49,811 nucleotides of DNA from NCBI GenBank assembly GCA_022709405.1, contig JAKLIV010000009.1, forward strand, positions 1-49,811, given 5' to 3'. The stretch is from Spirochaetota bacterium (lineage in GTDB: Bacteria; Spirochaetota; UBA4802; UBA5550). Position 1 is the stretch's first letter. The number at the start of each line of letters is the position of its first letter. The notes under the pieces were generated by a model. It ran no database searches. It saw only the letters and a program-made list of their open reading frames with translations, and was not told where the DNA came from. This document shows positions 30,425 to 38,878 of the stretch, piece after piece. A program made the position numbers and the translations under genes.

Positions 30425-33400
30425 TCAATCCTGCTTCTTTTTCTTCTTTTCCTTTTTCGATGCTTTGACATCCCCGCCCTCTTCCTCGGACCGCTGGATT
30501 CCAGGCAGCACGGGCGCTGGAGGCGGGGTATATATCGCCGGGCTCATGGTTATGCCCGCTACCGCGAGGAGCCTCGATGTCCGGCCCTTGATGTCCTCTG
30601 CGATATGATAAAAACAGGGAATCAGGATAAGCGTGATCACGGTGGCGAACACCAGGCCGTAACCGAACGACAGGGCCAGGGGCGCGACAAAAAAGTCCTT
30701 GCCCCCGAGGCCGTAAATCGACGGTATGAGCCCCAGGACCGTTGTCCCGGAAGTGAGGATGATCGGCCGCAGACGTATGACCCCGGCCTCGATCAGCGCC
30801 TCCCTCATGGGAAGATGTTCATCCCTGAGATTGTTGATGAACTGGACCAGAACGAGCGTGTTGCTGACGATAACTCCCGCCAGGCTGAAAAGGCCGAGCA
30901 CGCTCATGAACGACAGGGGCTCGCCGTGCACGGCAAGGGCGAATATGACGCCCACGAGAGCAAAGGGGATCGCGGCCATGACCACCACCGGCAGCATGAG
31001 CGATCCGAAAAACACCGCCAGAACGATGAATATGATCAGCAGGGCGAACTGAAACAGGGTGCCGAGCTCTCCCATACGCTCGCTGGTCTCCTCCTGCTCG
31101 CCGCCGTACGCGACCGAGTAACCGGGGTATCGCGCGGATATATCCCTGAATTTTTTCTCTACGGCCCTGTTCACCTCAATCGAGGTTGCCTTGTTGAGGT
31201 CGACGTCGGCCTGGACCTGGACCAGCCTCATGTAATTGAGCCGGTTGATCTGGGAATAACCCGGCTGTTTCGTCATGGAGCTCACCCTGTCGAGCGGGAT
31301 GAGGCCGCCGCTCCTGTTGGCGATCATCACGTAATCGAGGCTCTTCCTGTTTTTGCGCGCCTCTTCGGGAAAGCGGACCCTGATGTCGATGTCCTCCTCG
31401 CCCTTGCGCACGCTCGTCGCGATCGCACCCTGGTACGAGGAATGCAGCGCCATTGCCACGTCGTATGTGGACAAACCGGCCCTGGTCGCCATGACCTCGT
31501 CCACCTTGTAGCGGTATTCCTCTTTGCCCTCTTCGAGGTCCATGGTGATGTCACGAACGCCGTCGATGGTGCGGAGGTAATCCATATACTCGTGGGCGAT
31601 TTTACCGAGGACGGCCAGGTCTCTTCCCCTTATCTCGACGTTGACCGGTTTACCCACCGGCGGGCCTTTTTCCTCAACGCTAAATCTCACGAACATGTTA
31701 GGAGAAATGAGGCCTTTTTTCTGCGCGCCCGTTATTTTCACCCTGAGCTCGTCGAGGATTTCCCGGGCCTCCCTCTCCCGGTCATGGAACGAGGTGAGAT
31801 ATATCTTGAACGTCGACTTATGGGTCCCTTCTCCCGGCTTGGGATCAAGGACGAAGGGGACCTCCTCTCCGATGCTTGAATGAAGGGCTTCGAACTCCGC
31901 TTTCGGAAGCTTCATTATGATATCTTCTATCTTTCGGGATTCGCGGAGGTTCGCGGCCAGGTTGGTGTCCTGGGGGAGGTACGTCTTAATCTCGAGCTGT
32001 TCGGCGCCGCCGCCGGGCATGAAAACGAAACCGATGACCCGGACCAGCGCCAGGGATCCCGCAAGAAGCGCGATCAGGACACCGAGGGTGACATAGCGGT
32101 GGTCAAGAGCGACGGCGAGCAGTTTCTTATATCTCCTCTGGATAAATCCGAAAAAACCCTTTTCAAAATACCTGTCCTCGCTTTTCAGTTCATCGAATTT
32201 GGTTTTGATCTTCGGCTCCTTCGAAAATATCTGAAGATAGGTCGGCATTACGAACATCGCGGTAAACCATGATGCGCACAGACAGAGGATGAGGACCATC
32301 GGGATGGCCTTAATGAACTTGCCCATGAGGCCGGTGAGCATCAGCAGCGGGGCAAATGCGGCGCAGGTGCATATCAGGGTCACTGTCACCGGCCACACAA
32401 CCTCGGAAACGCCCTTTTGTATGGCGTGGTCCTTGAACAGGCCGGTTTCCATATACCGGTGGCTGTTCTCCGAAACCACGATGCTGAAGTCGACGATCAT
32501 CCCGAGGACCATGATCATCCCGAATAGGCTGATGACGTTGAGCGTGATATCTCCGGCCTTCATACCCATAAACGCCACCATGAACGCGATTGGGATCCCC
32601 GACGCAACAATGGCGGCCATCCGGGGCCCGAGCAGCATGGTGAGTATTATGGCGAGAAGAATGAAGCCGGTCACCGCGTTGCTGAGGACCGCTGAAATCC
32701 GCTCCCGGGTCATCTTGCTGTAATCGTTGAAAAGCTGGATTTTGACCTGATCGGGATACTTGTTCTTGTAATGGGCGACGAAATCCCTGATCTTGTCTAC
32801 GGTCACGATTTCATCAACGCTCCTTTTTTTCCAGAGCCTGTATATGATCGCCTCCTGGCCGTTGTACCTCTGATGCACCGTTGCTTCCTCGAATGTGTCG
32901 CTGACCGTCGCGACGTCCCTGATCCTTGTGACGAATCCCATGTCGTTCGACATGAGCACGGTGCCGAGTATCTCGCCGGAGTCGTTGTACTGGCCCTTTG
33001 TCCTGAGCACGTATTCCCTGTCTCCGAGGCGCAGCGGCCCGCCGGGCAGGTCGAGGTTCCGGGTCGCCAGCGTGTTGATGACCGTGTTCATGCCCATCCG
33101 GTACTTCATCTGGGCCGAGGGGTCGACCTCGACCAGATATTCCCTGTCTAAAAAGCCGAAATCCTCGACCTCGGCGATTTCATCCAGCTCGTACACGCTG
33201 TCTTCGAAGTCGTCGGCTACCTCACGGATCGTCCCGTAAGGGACGCTCCCGTCGCTGCCGTATATCGCCACGTCGATGACCATGGACTTTTCGAGCTTGA
33301 CTTCCTCGACGATCGGCTTTTCGGCCTTGTCCGGCAGATTTTCGACCAGGTCAACGGCGTCCTTGATGTCCTGGACCACCTGCTTTTTGTCCTTGGCGCT

Positions 33401-33694
33401 GTCGTCGATATATATGGCCACGACCGAGACGTTCTCGATGTTGTACGCGCGCACCTTGTCAAGTCCGTCGACCTCGCGCAGCTCCTTCTCTATGGGGATG
33501 CTGATCAGCTGCTCGAGCTCGTCAGGCGAACCGCCGGGATAAATCGTAGTGACCGTGACCATATCGAAGTTGACTTCGGGAACGAACTCCCGGTTGATCC
33601 TCATGAGCACGGTCAATCCCAGGATGAGAATCAGCGCTACAACCAGGTTGACCAGAAGCTTCTGGTTCATCAGAAACATTATGACTCTATTCAT
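30425..33694 (-). CDS. RND-family efflux transporter (HAE-type, AcrB-like)
   Basis: 1089 residues with the RND layout: one N-terminal membrane helix (LVVALILILGLTVLM), a large periplasmic loop, a cluster of six helices, a second loop and a second helix cluster, then a basic tail ending KKEKKKKKQD. The TM4 motif reads GMIVDFSIVVSEN: the first proton-relay aspartate of AcrB (D407) is kept, the second is Phe. The TM10 lysine position reads IVSNTLVLVQF without Lys. It pumps drugs, lipids or metabolites out through a TolC. It is 41 bases downstream of tolC, but no membrane-fusion adaptor gene is present between or beside them. Confidence 0.94.
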   Translation of the reverse strand: MNRVIMFLMNQKLLVNLVVALILILGLTVLMRINREFVPEVNFDMVTVTTIYPGGSPDELEQLISIPIEKELREVDGLDKVRAYNIENVSVVAIYIDDSAKDKKQVVQDIKDAVDLVENLPDKAEKPIVEEVKLEKSMVIDVAIYGSDGSVPYGTIREVADDFEDSVYELDEIAEVEDFGFLDREYLVEVDPSAQMKYRMGMNTVINTLATRNLDLPGGPLRLGDREYVLRTKGQYNDSGEILGTVLMSNDMGFVTRIRDVATVSDTFEEATVHQRYNGQEAIIYRLWKKRSVDEIVTVDKIRDFVAHYKNKYPDQVKIQLFNDYSKMTRERISAVLSNAVTGFILLAIILTMLLGPRMAAIVASGIPIAFMVAFMGMKAGDITLNVISLFGMIMVLGMIVDFSIVVSENSHRYMETGLFKDHAIQKGVSEVVWPVTVTLICTCAAFAPLLMLTGLMGKFIKAIPMVLILCLCASWFTAMFVMPTYLQIFSKEPKIKTKFDELKSEDRYFEKGFFGFIQRRYKKLLAVALDHRYVTLGVLIALLAGSLALVRVIGFVFMPGGGAEQLEIKTYLPQDTNLAANLRESRKIEDIIMKLPKAEFEALHSSIGEEVPFVLDPKPGEGTHKSTFKIYLTSFHDREREAREILDELRVKITGAQKKGLISPNMFVRFSVEEKGPPVGKPVNVEIRGRDLAVLGKIAHEYMDYLRTIDGVRDITMDLEEGKEEYRYKVDEVMATRAGLSTYDVAMALHSSYQGAIATSVRKGEEDIDIRVRFPEEARKNRKSLDYVMIANRSGGLIPLDRVSSMTKQPGYSQINRLNYMRLVQVQADVDLNKATSIEVNRAVEKKFRDISARYPGYSVAYGGEQEETSERMGELGTLFQFALLIIFIVLAVFFGSLMLPVVVMAAIPFALVGVIFALAVHGEPLSFMSVLGLFSLAGVIVSNTLVLVQFINNLRDEHLPMREALIEAGVIRLRPIILTSGTTVLGLIPSIYGLGGKDFFVAPLALSFGYGLVFATVITLILIPCFYHIAEDIKGRTSRLLAVAGITMSPAIYTPPPAPVLPGIQRSEEEGGDVKASKKEKKKKKQD

Positions 33695-33735
33695 GTCTAT
33701 TCGCCGCCGTTTACCCTAATTTCAATTCAAATAAG

Positions 33736-35319
33736 TCACTTCTTGTCCTTCGGGATATACTTGTTCACGTCGATGTTGTATTTCTCGTAGAGCTCGTTCT
33801 TCGAGACCTCGAACAGAAGCAGGGAAATATTGTAGTACACCAGCGCGTCGAGCTCGCGCTGCCTGAACTCGATGAGCCCGTCGAGCCCGTCCTTGACGAT
33901 GGTCGCCATGAGACGCCCCCTGCGCAGGTCCTCGACCATCCTTCTGTACGAAACCTCGGCCTCGCGGCGGGCATCCTTCATCTTTATGTACATGCCGTGG
34001 GTGGCGTTGATCTGCTCGATTTTGGAAATCACGTCGTCCTTGACCTCACGACGCGTCTTGTCGAGGCCGATTTCGGCCTGTTTGAGCCTGAAGCGCGCGT
34101 TGCGTTCGGCAACGGTCTGCGCCCTGTTGTCGAAGAGATACGTGACCTTGACCTTGCCCTCGATGTTGGTGTACTTGAACTTGCCCATGTCTTCGAATGC
34201 ATCTGCCGCATCTTTCTGCTGGCCCATGGTGCTGGCGTTGAACTCGGCGGTGAGCGAGGGCAGCGCGTCGTTTTTCTGAATCTGCAGCTCGAGGCGCGAT
34301 ATTTCAAGCTGGCGCTGCGCGTTGATATAGTCGGCGCGCTTCTGATACGCGGCCTTCAGGGCCTCCTCAACATTGAGCGCCGGCAGGTTCTCGGTCATGA
34401 TTGCGGTCCCGGTCAGGTCGCCCTCGCTGTCGAAGTTGATCGTGGTCAGGAACTTCCTCAGCGAGTCGCGGTATGCGCGCTGGGCCTCGATTCTCTGGGC
34501 CTCGGCTCCCGAGAGCCTGGCGTTGTAGAAGTTCAGGCTGAAGTCGTCCGAGAGGCCCAGGCGCACGTTCCTTGCGATGATGTCGCGGACCTTCCTGGTC
34601 TCCTGCACCTGGAGATCGGCGTTCGCGAGCACGGTCTTTTTGCTGACCACGTCCCAGTAATCGGCGATCACGCCGACCACGACCTGCGACAGTGCAAACA
34701 GGATGTAATCCTTCTGTATGTCCGCGCCCAGCTTCGCCTTCTTCTCGGTGCGGCGGTCGGCGTATCCGACAACGTTCTTCAAGAGCTCCTGCTCGACCTG
34801 CACGAAGTATATGGGCATATGATATTTCTCTAAAAATTCAACACTAGCTATTCCTGGAATTGAAAAACTCTTCATTGCAAGATCCGAATCCGTATAATTA
34901 TACTTCAGACCAGTGGAGATAGAGGTTCCAGTTTCAAACTTTTTGGCAACAGTAACTGATGCATCAGCGGAACTGCTTTCAATCCCGTAAAGGAATTGGG
35001 CGCCTTCAGTATTTTTCTGGTTTTTCCCTCCAGCCTCGCCGATGATCACCGGCGAATACTTCGATCTCAGCGACTGGGCGTCGGTGTCGGCCATGGCCAC
35101 GTCGTAGGCCCCTGAAATGATAGTGTGGTTCTTCTCGATGGCGTACCGTATGGCGTCGCCGACGGTGAACTCGACGCCGCCGATGACCACAGCAGGCTCG
35201 TCGGCGAGCTCGATCTCGACAGGTTTTATCTCGTTGCCGCCGTTCTGCTGCGCAGGGACCGGGCCCGCGAGCAGTGCAACTGAAACAATCGCCGTCAGTG
35301 AAAGCATTCTTTTAATCAT
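33736..35319 (-). CDS. TolC-family outer-membrane efflux protein
   Basis: 527 residues from the ATG at 35319, supported by AGGAG 6-7 bases upstream and the signal peptide MIKRMLSLTAIVSVALLAG; the open frame to 35346 is less likely. Two long alpha-helical repeats typical of OEP/TolC occupy about 220-350 and 380-500. The predicted first barrel/outer loop segment (about residues 100-170) is encoded by DNA of about 38% GC against 62% on both sides. It forms the exit duct for the downstream RND pump. A TetR gene lies directly upstream on the same strand, so the locus is probably regulated as a unit. Confidence 0.92.
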   Translation of the reverse strand: MIKRMLSLTAIVSVALLAGPVPAQQNGGNEIKPVEIELADEPAVVIGGVEFTVGDAIRYAIEKNHTIISGAYDVAMADTDAQSLRSKYSPVIIGEAGGKNQKNTEGAQFLYGIESSSADASVTVAKKFETGTSISTGLKYNYTDSDLAMKSFSIPGIASVEFLEKYHMPIYFVQVEQELLKNVVGYADRRTEKKAKLGADIQKDYILFALSQVVVGVIADYWDVVSKKTVLANADLQVQETRKVRDIIARNVRLGLSDDFSLNFYNARLSGAEAQRIEAQRAYRDSLRKFLTTINFDSEGDLTGTAIMTENLPALNVEEALKAAYQKRADYINAQRQLEISRLELQIQKNDALPSLTAEFNASTMGQQKDAADAFEDMGKFKYTNIEGKVKVTYLFDNRAQTVAERNARFRLKQAEIGLDKTRREVKDDVISKIEQINATHGMYIKMKDARREAEVSYRRMVEDLRRGRLMATIVKDGLDGLIEFRQRELDALVYYNISLLLFEVSKNELYEKYNIDVNKYIPKDKK

Positions 35320-35409
35320 GACATACTCCTGTTCATTGAAAGACAATAATATCCTGAATATATAAGCATGACCTTCTGTCTCAGCCGCCGTATCGGTGAA
35401 ACCCGGCCA

Positions 35410-36201
35410 TCATAAAATCATCTCCTCGACCCTGCCGATAATCTGGCCCATGATGCCCTCGTTCTTGTTGGCTATGAGAATATCGAGCAGTGTGTCGACA
35501 TACGTCATGAAATCCGCCGGCACCTCGGGCAGTTTGAAGGGTTTTCCCGAGGGGCGCAGGGACTTGAACGCGTTGACGATCATGAAGCGCACCACCTCGT
35601 TATAGTCCGGGATCTCGGTTTCAAAGAAATACTTGTGCTGCCCTCCCGAAAGCTTGATATCAATCGTATAGAACGTGATAAACGAAAAAATCGCAGCCAC
35701 CGAAAGCTCAGGGATTTCAGTTTCAAATTCGCCGGCCGCGACGCCCTCTCTGATGATGTTGAGAAGCTTTATATGGCGCGGGGCGGTGTATTTTTCCATG
35801 AAGTAGTTGAGGTATTTCTCGCCCTCGGCGATCTCCCAGAAAAAAAGTTTGATGGTCTCCGGGTCGGCCCCCTTGAGATGCGAATTCGCCATGAAATAGA
35901 GGACCACGTAAAGCTTCTGCGACGGGGTCAGGGCCAGCTTTCCGCTATACTCCGGGACGGGAATGGGGATTTCGATATCCGTGTATCCGAAAATGTTCTT
36001 GATGACCTCGAAGTAAAGCAGCTCCTTGCTTTTATAGTAATAGTGGATCAGGGCTTTGTTCACCTGGGCCTTGTGAGCGATTTCGGCCATGCGCGCGCCC
36101 CCGAATCCGCGTTCGGCGAACTCGCTTTTGGCGCATGCAAGAATGCGCTTGCGGGATTCCCGCTCCTCGCTGGTCTTTGGTATAGTATTTTCTTCAGACA
36201 T
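35410..36201 (-). CDS. TetR-family regulator of the efflux locus
   Basis: 263 residues from the ATG at 36201; a TTG at 36204 is the only alternative. The helix-turn-helix is at about 15-62 (FAERGFGGARMAEIAHKAQVNKALIHYYYKSKELLY), with a long helical ligand domain, larger than the usual 200 residues. It lies upstream of tolC and the RND gene on the same strand. Two palindromes overlap its promoter and leader, so autorepression and induction by an efflux substrate are expected. No Shine-Dalgarno is evident, and the second palindrome occupies that place. The ligand is unknown. Confidence 0.9.
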   Translation of the reverse strand: MSEENTIPKTSEERESRKRILACAKSEFAERGFGGARMAEIAHKAQVNKALIHYYYKSKELLYFEVIKNIFGYTDIEIPIPVPEYSGKLALTPSQKLYVVLYFMANSHLKGADPETIKLFFWEIAEGEKYLNYFMEKYTAPRHIKLLNIIREGVAAGEFETEIPELSVAAIFSFITFYTIDIKLSGGQHKYFFETEIPDYNEVVRFMIVNAFKSLRPSGKPFKLPEVPADFMTYVDTLLDILIANKNEGIMGQIIGRVEEMIL

Positions 36202-36206
36202 CAATA

Positions 36207-36222
36207 TTGACCGTTCAGTTAA
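36207..36222. promoter_or_regulatory. Proximal TetR operator in the efflux tetR leader
   Basis: TTGACCG-TT-CAGTTAA is an imperfect 16-bp palindrome ending 5 bases before the ATG (36201). It shares its left arm exactly with 48152-48167 and its overall form with the distal site. Its centre is 43 bases from the distal one, about four helix turns. Confidence 0.6.
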
Positions 36223-36242
36223 AAAATAGAAACTAAGATGGC

Positions 36243-36271
36243 ACCCTATTTAACCGCACGGTTAATGTCAA
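36243..36271 (-). promoter_or_regulatory. Promoter with TetR operator in the spacer, efflux tetR
   Basis: On the minus strand TTGACA (36271-36266) is followed after 17 bases by TAGGGT (36248-36243). The perfect palindrome TTAACCG-CA-CGGTTAA (36250-36265) fills the spacer almost exactly. A bound TetR dimer there would exclude RNA polymerase, the classical arrangement for this family. Confidence 0.68.
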
Positions 36272-36348
36272 GCATTTGACGTTTTTTTATTAAAATATTC
36301 CGGCGGATAAGTCCGGATCAGGGATATCAATTAAGCACAAAATTTGCC

Positions 36349-36447
36349 GCTCAGAGTAAAAAAATCAGCTCTGCTCAGAGCAAACCTGCACCGGATGCCG
36401 GATATATTCTTGACAAAACCCCTCGCAGCCGTTTTTTTACTCTGAGC
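36349..36447. repeat. Inverted repeat with three CTCAGAG boxes before psd
   Basis: GCTCAGAGTAAAAAAA (36349-36364) has an exact 16-base inverted copy TTTTTTTACTCTGAGC (36432-36447), 67 bases apart. Between them GCTCTG-CT-CAGAGC (36368-36381) is a third, self-complementary box. A TTGACA at 36410-36415 lies inside. The layout suits a looping operator or a long mRNA hairpin in the psd leader, which starts coding at 36492. The whole 36266-36491 interval has no ORF. Confidence 0.65.
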
Positions 36448-36491
36448 AAGGCATTTACTCCAGGCAATAAATCACAGGAAAACACCGCTGC

Positions 36492-37358
36492 ATGACAAAA
36501 TCAGCCCGCACCGCCATATTTCTATTCAAGATTCTGCCCCAGAACCTGCTGTCACGGCTGTTCGGAATGATCGTCAGGATCCCGCTGCCGCGGCCCATGC
36601 TCGCGTCCCTTATCGGATGGTATTCCAGAAAGTTTTCGATAACCGACGAATATATCGAGCCCGAAGAAGGGTTCGGCTGTTTCGAACGGTTTTTCGTGAG
36701 AAAGCTCAGACCCGGCGCGCGCACCATCGACCAATCCGCAAACAGCGTCGTGTCGCCGGTCGATGCGCGCATCGACCAGTTCGGCAGACTGTCCTCCGAC
36801 ACCATGATCCAGGCAAAGGGGATCGAATACTCGGTCAGGGACCTCATCCCCTCGCCGAAGGCCGGGGAGTTTCTCGACGGATCGTTCGTTACCCTGTATC
36901 TTTCGCCGGGCGACTACCACCGGATACATTCCCCTGTGGAGGGCGTGGTCGCCGGATACCTTCACGTTCCGGGCAGGCTTTTCACCGTGCAGGAATACAT
37001 GGCAAAAGGGCTCAAGGGACTGTTCACCAGAAACGAAAGGCTCATCAGCTTCATCGAATGCCGGGGTAAAACCGTCGCCATGTGCAAGGTTGGCGCAATG
37101 AACGTGGGTAGAATTTCCGTTTCCTACGACAGCATGGAGACAAACCGTCCGTTCAGTAAAAAGACCGAAGTATTTTTTGATGGTAAAAACCGTTATCCCC
37201 TTTCAAAGGGGGACGAAATAGGAATGTTCCACCTCGGTTCGACCGTAATCCTCGTTTTCCCCCGCGGATTCATGGAGTTCAATCAGCTTGCGGCCGGCCA
37301 GCGAGTCAAGATGGGAGAAGCGATAGGCTCGCTCAAGACGGCCAGTAATGCCCGGTAA
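36492..37358 (+). CDS. psd: Phosphatidylserine decarboxylase proenzyme
   Basis: 288 residues. It makes phosphatidylethanolamine from phosphatidylserine at the inner membrane. The self-cleavage motif LGST is at 248-251, where S250 becomes the pyruvoyl group. D91 (SPVDAR) and H146 (YHRIHSP) align with the E. coli triad D90/H147/S254. An N-terminal amphipathic or hydrophobic stretch fits membrane association. No pssA is adjacent. AGGA lies 11 bases upstream, a weak site, and the gene sits behind an unusual inverted-repeat leader, suggesting envelope-responsive control. Confidence 0.96.
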   Translation: MTKSARTAIFLFKILPQNLLSRLFGMIVRIPLPRPMLASLIGWYSRKFSITDEYIEPEEGFGCFERFFVRKLRPGARTIDQSANSVVSPVDARIDQFGRLSSDTMIQAKGIEYSVRDLIPSPKAGEFLDGSFVTLYLSPGDYHRIHSPVEGVVAGYLHVPGRLFTVQEYMAKGLKGLFTRNERLISFIECRGKTVAMCKVGAMNVGRISVSYDSMETNRPFSKKTEVFFDGKNRYPLSKGDEIGMFHLGSTVILVFPRGFMEFNQLAAGQRVKMGEAIGSLKTASNAR

Positions 37359-37405
37359 AAGATTATCCCCCTCTACAGTTTTTTACTTTTTTTATAGACA
37401 AAGCC

Positions 37406-37516
37406 ATGAGAAAAGTTCTTGCTATTTTACTCCCCTTTTTAAAATTTATACCTGAGATAGTTGTTATATTATTATTGATAAGAACAGTTTATAATCGGCA
37501 TATGCTGTTATTATAA
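37406..37516 (+). CDS. Possible small membrane peptide (36 aa)
   Basis: ATG at 37406 opens 36 codons: MRKVLAILLPFLKF, then IPEIVVILLLI, then a basic stretch and MLLL before TAA. The composition is that of one or two short membrane helices with positive flanks. No ribosome binding site is visible and the DNA is AT-rich leader sequence, with a TATAAT at 37490-37495 that could instead be the promoter of the next gene. It may be chance. Confidence 0.2.
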   Translation: MRKVLAILLPFLKFIPEIVVILLLIRTVYNRHMLLL

Positions 37517-37621
37517 CATGTTTAGTCAAAGGCGGATGGTATTCACAAAAAAGATATGAGCAGGATGAGCAGGGCCTTTCTGCCATAGTTGTATCATTTT
37601 CAATTTTAAAGGAGAGACATG

Positions 37622-38332
37622 ATGTCCAGATATTTAGCAATGGAAAAATTTATCGGCAATCAGATGAAGTTCTGGGAATCCCAAAAAGCCAAAGTCAAAC
37701 TGCATGATACCGAGGCCAAGCCGTTCATTACCATAGAAAGGGAATACGGATGTCTTGGATATGATCTCGGCAAAAAAATAGTCGAATTGCTCAACGCCGA
37801 ATATCCCGACGGGCTTGTATGGGCGGCATACGATAAACAGGTTCTGGACAGAGTGATGCAGGACATGGGGCTTTCGGAGTCGCTTGCGAAAACCCTCACC
37901 GACGACGCCCGCCAGCAGATGGCGAACGTCCTGAGCACGTCATTCAGCAGCTTTCCGCCCCAGGTGGCCGTATACAGAAAACTCGCCGAGACCGTCCGCA
38001 TGCTCGCGGCCAACGGCAACGTTGTCATAATCGGAAGGGCGGGAAACGTCATCACCCGCGAAATGAAGGGCGGTTACAATGTCCGCATCATCGCTCCCAT
38101 GGAATATAAAGTCAAGAACGTCATGCAGATCAAGGGCGTAGACAAGAAAGAAGCAGAAAAACTGGTCATCGACAACACGGCAAGAAGGGTGAATTACATA
38201 AGGGAGTATGTCAATTTCGACATACTTGATCCGCATAATTACCACCTGATCCTGAACGCGGCGAAATTCTCGAACGACGAAATGGCGCGCATAGTGATCC
38301 AGGGGCTCAAAATCAAGGGACATCTCTCTTGA
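37622..38332 (+). CDS. Cytidylate-kinase-like family protein
   Basis: 236 residues from the second of two adjacent ATGs (37619 and 37622); AAAGGAG is best spaced for 37622. The body (FITIEREYGCLGYDLGKKIVELL, GNVVIIGRAGNVITREM, KVKNVMQIKGVDKKEAEKLV, DPHNYHLILNA) is that of the cytidylate-kinase-like family seen in spirochaetes and anaerobes. The P-loop is loose compared with true Cmk. Members probably phosphorylate a nucleotide or another small molecule, unproven. Two genes follow on the same strand. Upstream lies 260 bases of AT-rich sequence with TATAAT at 37490-37495. Confidence 0.85.
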   Translation: MSRYLAMEKFIGNQMKFWESQKAKVKLHDTEAKPFITIEREYGCLGYDLGKKIVELLNAEYPDGLVWAAYDKQVLDRVMQDMGLSESLAKTLTDDARQQMANVLSTSFSSFPPQVAVYRKLAETVRMLAANGNVVIIGRAGNVITREMKGGYNVRIIAPMEYKVKNVMQIKGVDKKEAEKLVIDNTARRVNYIREYVNFDILDPHNYHLILNAAKFSNDEMARIVIQGLKIKGHLS

Positions 38333-38338
38333 TGATTG

Positions 38339-38827
38339 ATGGCGCTGTATCATTCACAAATCTTTGATCCAGGCAGCGCCGAACTGCATTTCGACGCCGA
38401 AAAATCCATCCTGCTCTGCAGGGAGCAGGATGGAGGCTCGAACCGCTGGATAAAGAAAATCCCCGGCATCGACTATATTTCCTCGGTCATCGAAGACCGG
38501 AACAGGTTTTACGTTTCGGGCGAATCCTCGGACACCACGGGTTTTTTTCTCGCACTCGACAAGCAGGAAGGCTCGACACTCTGGTCAATCCCGGGCAAGA
38601 GCTTCCTGAGCGCAATGCATGACGGCTCGCTCTACCTCATTTTCCCCGACGAACAAAACGATTTTTACCTGATCAAAGTCGAGACCTCCACCGGCCGCAA
38701 GGAGTGGCACCATCCGGTCGGCCGGGACCTGCGCGAATACGCCATAAGCGGATCCAGAATAACCCTGGATTACGGTTCGGGCAAACGTGAAATCCTGTCC
38801 CCGGCTACCGGCAGGCCCATCGGGTGA
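38339..38827 (+). CDS. Short PQQ-like beta-propeller-fragment protein
   Basis: 162 residues from the ATG at 38339 (a TTG at 38336 is in frame). Repeating beta-strand blades of the PQQ/WD type appear as FFLALDKQEGSTLWSIPGKS, FYLIKVETSTGRKEWHHPVG and ILSPATGRPIG, each with the xDxxTGxxxW-like turn. At about three to four blades it is too short for a closed propeller, so it may oligomerise. There is no signal peptide. It starts 6 bases after the cytidylate-kinase-like gene and is likely co-transcribed; no good Shine-Dalgarno is seen. Function unknown. Confidence 0.65.
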   Translation: MALYHSQIFDPGSAELHFDAEKSILLCREQDGGSNRWIKKIPGIDYISSVIEDRNRFYVSGESSDTTGFFLALDKQEGSTLWSIPGKSFLSAMHDGSLYLIFPDEQNDFYLIKVETSTGRKEWHHPVGRDLREYAISGSRITLDYGSGKREILSPATGRPIG

Positions 38828-38878
38828 CCCGCACAGAAATCTTCTTCTTGACAAAAACCCGATAAAGGGCCACAAGAT

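Noticed and set aside
36349..36447. Insertion-sequence terminal repeats
   Set aside because: The 67-base interior carries no gene and there are no flanking target duplications.
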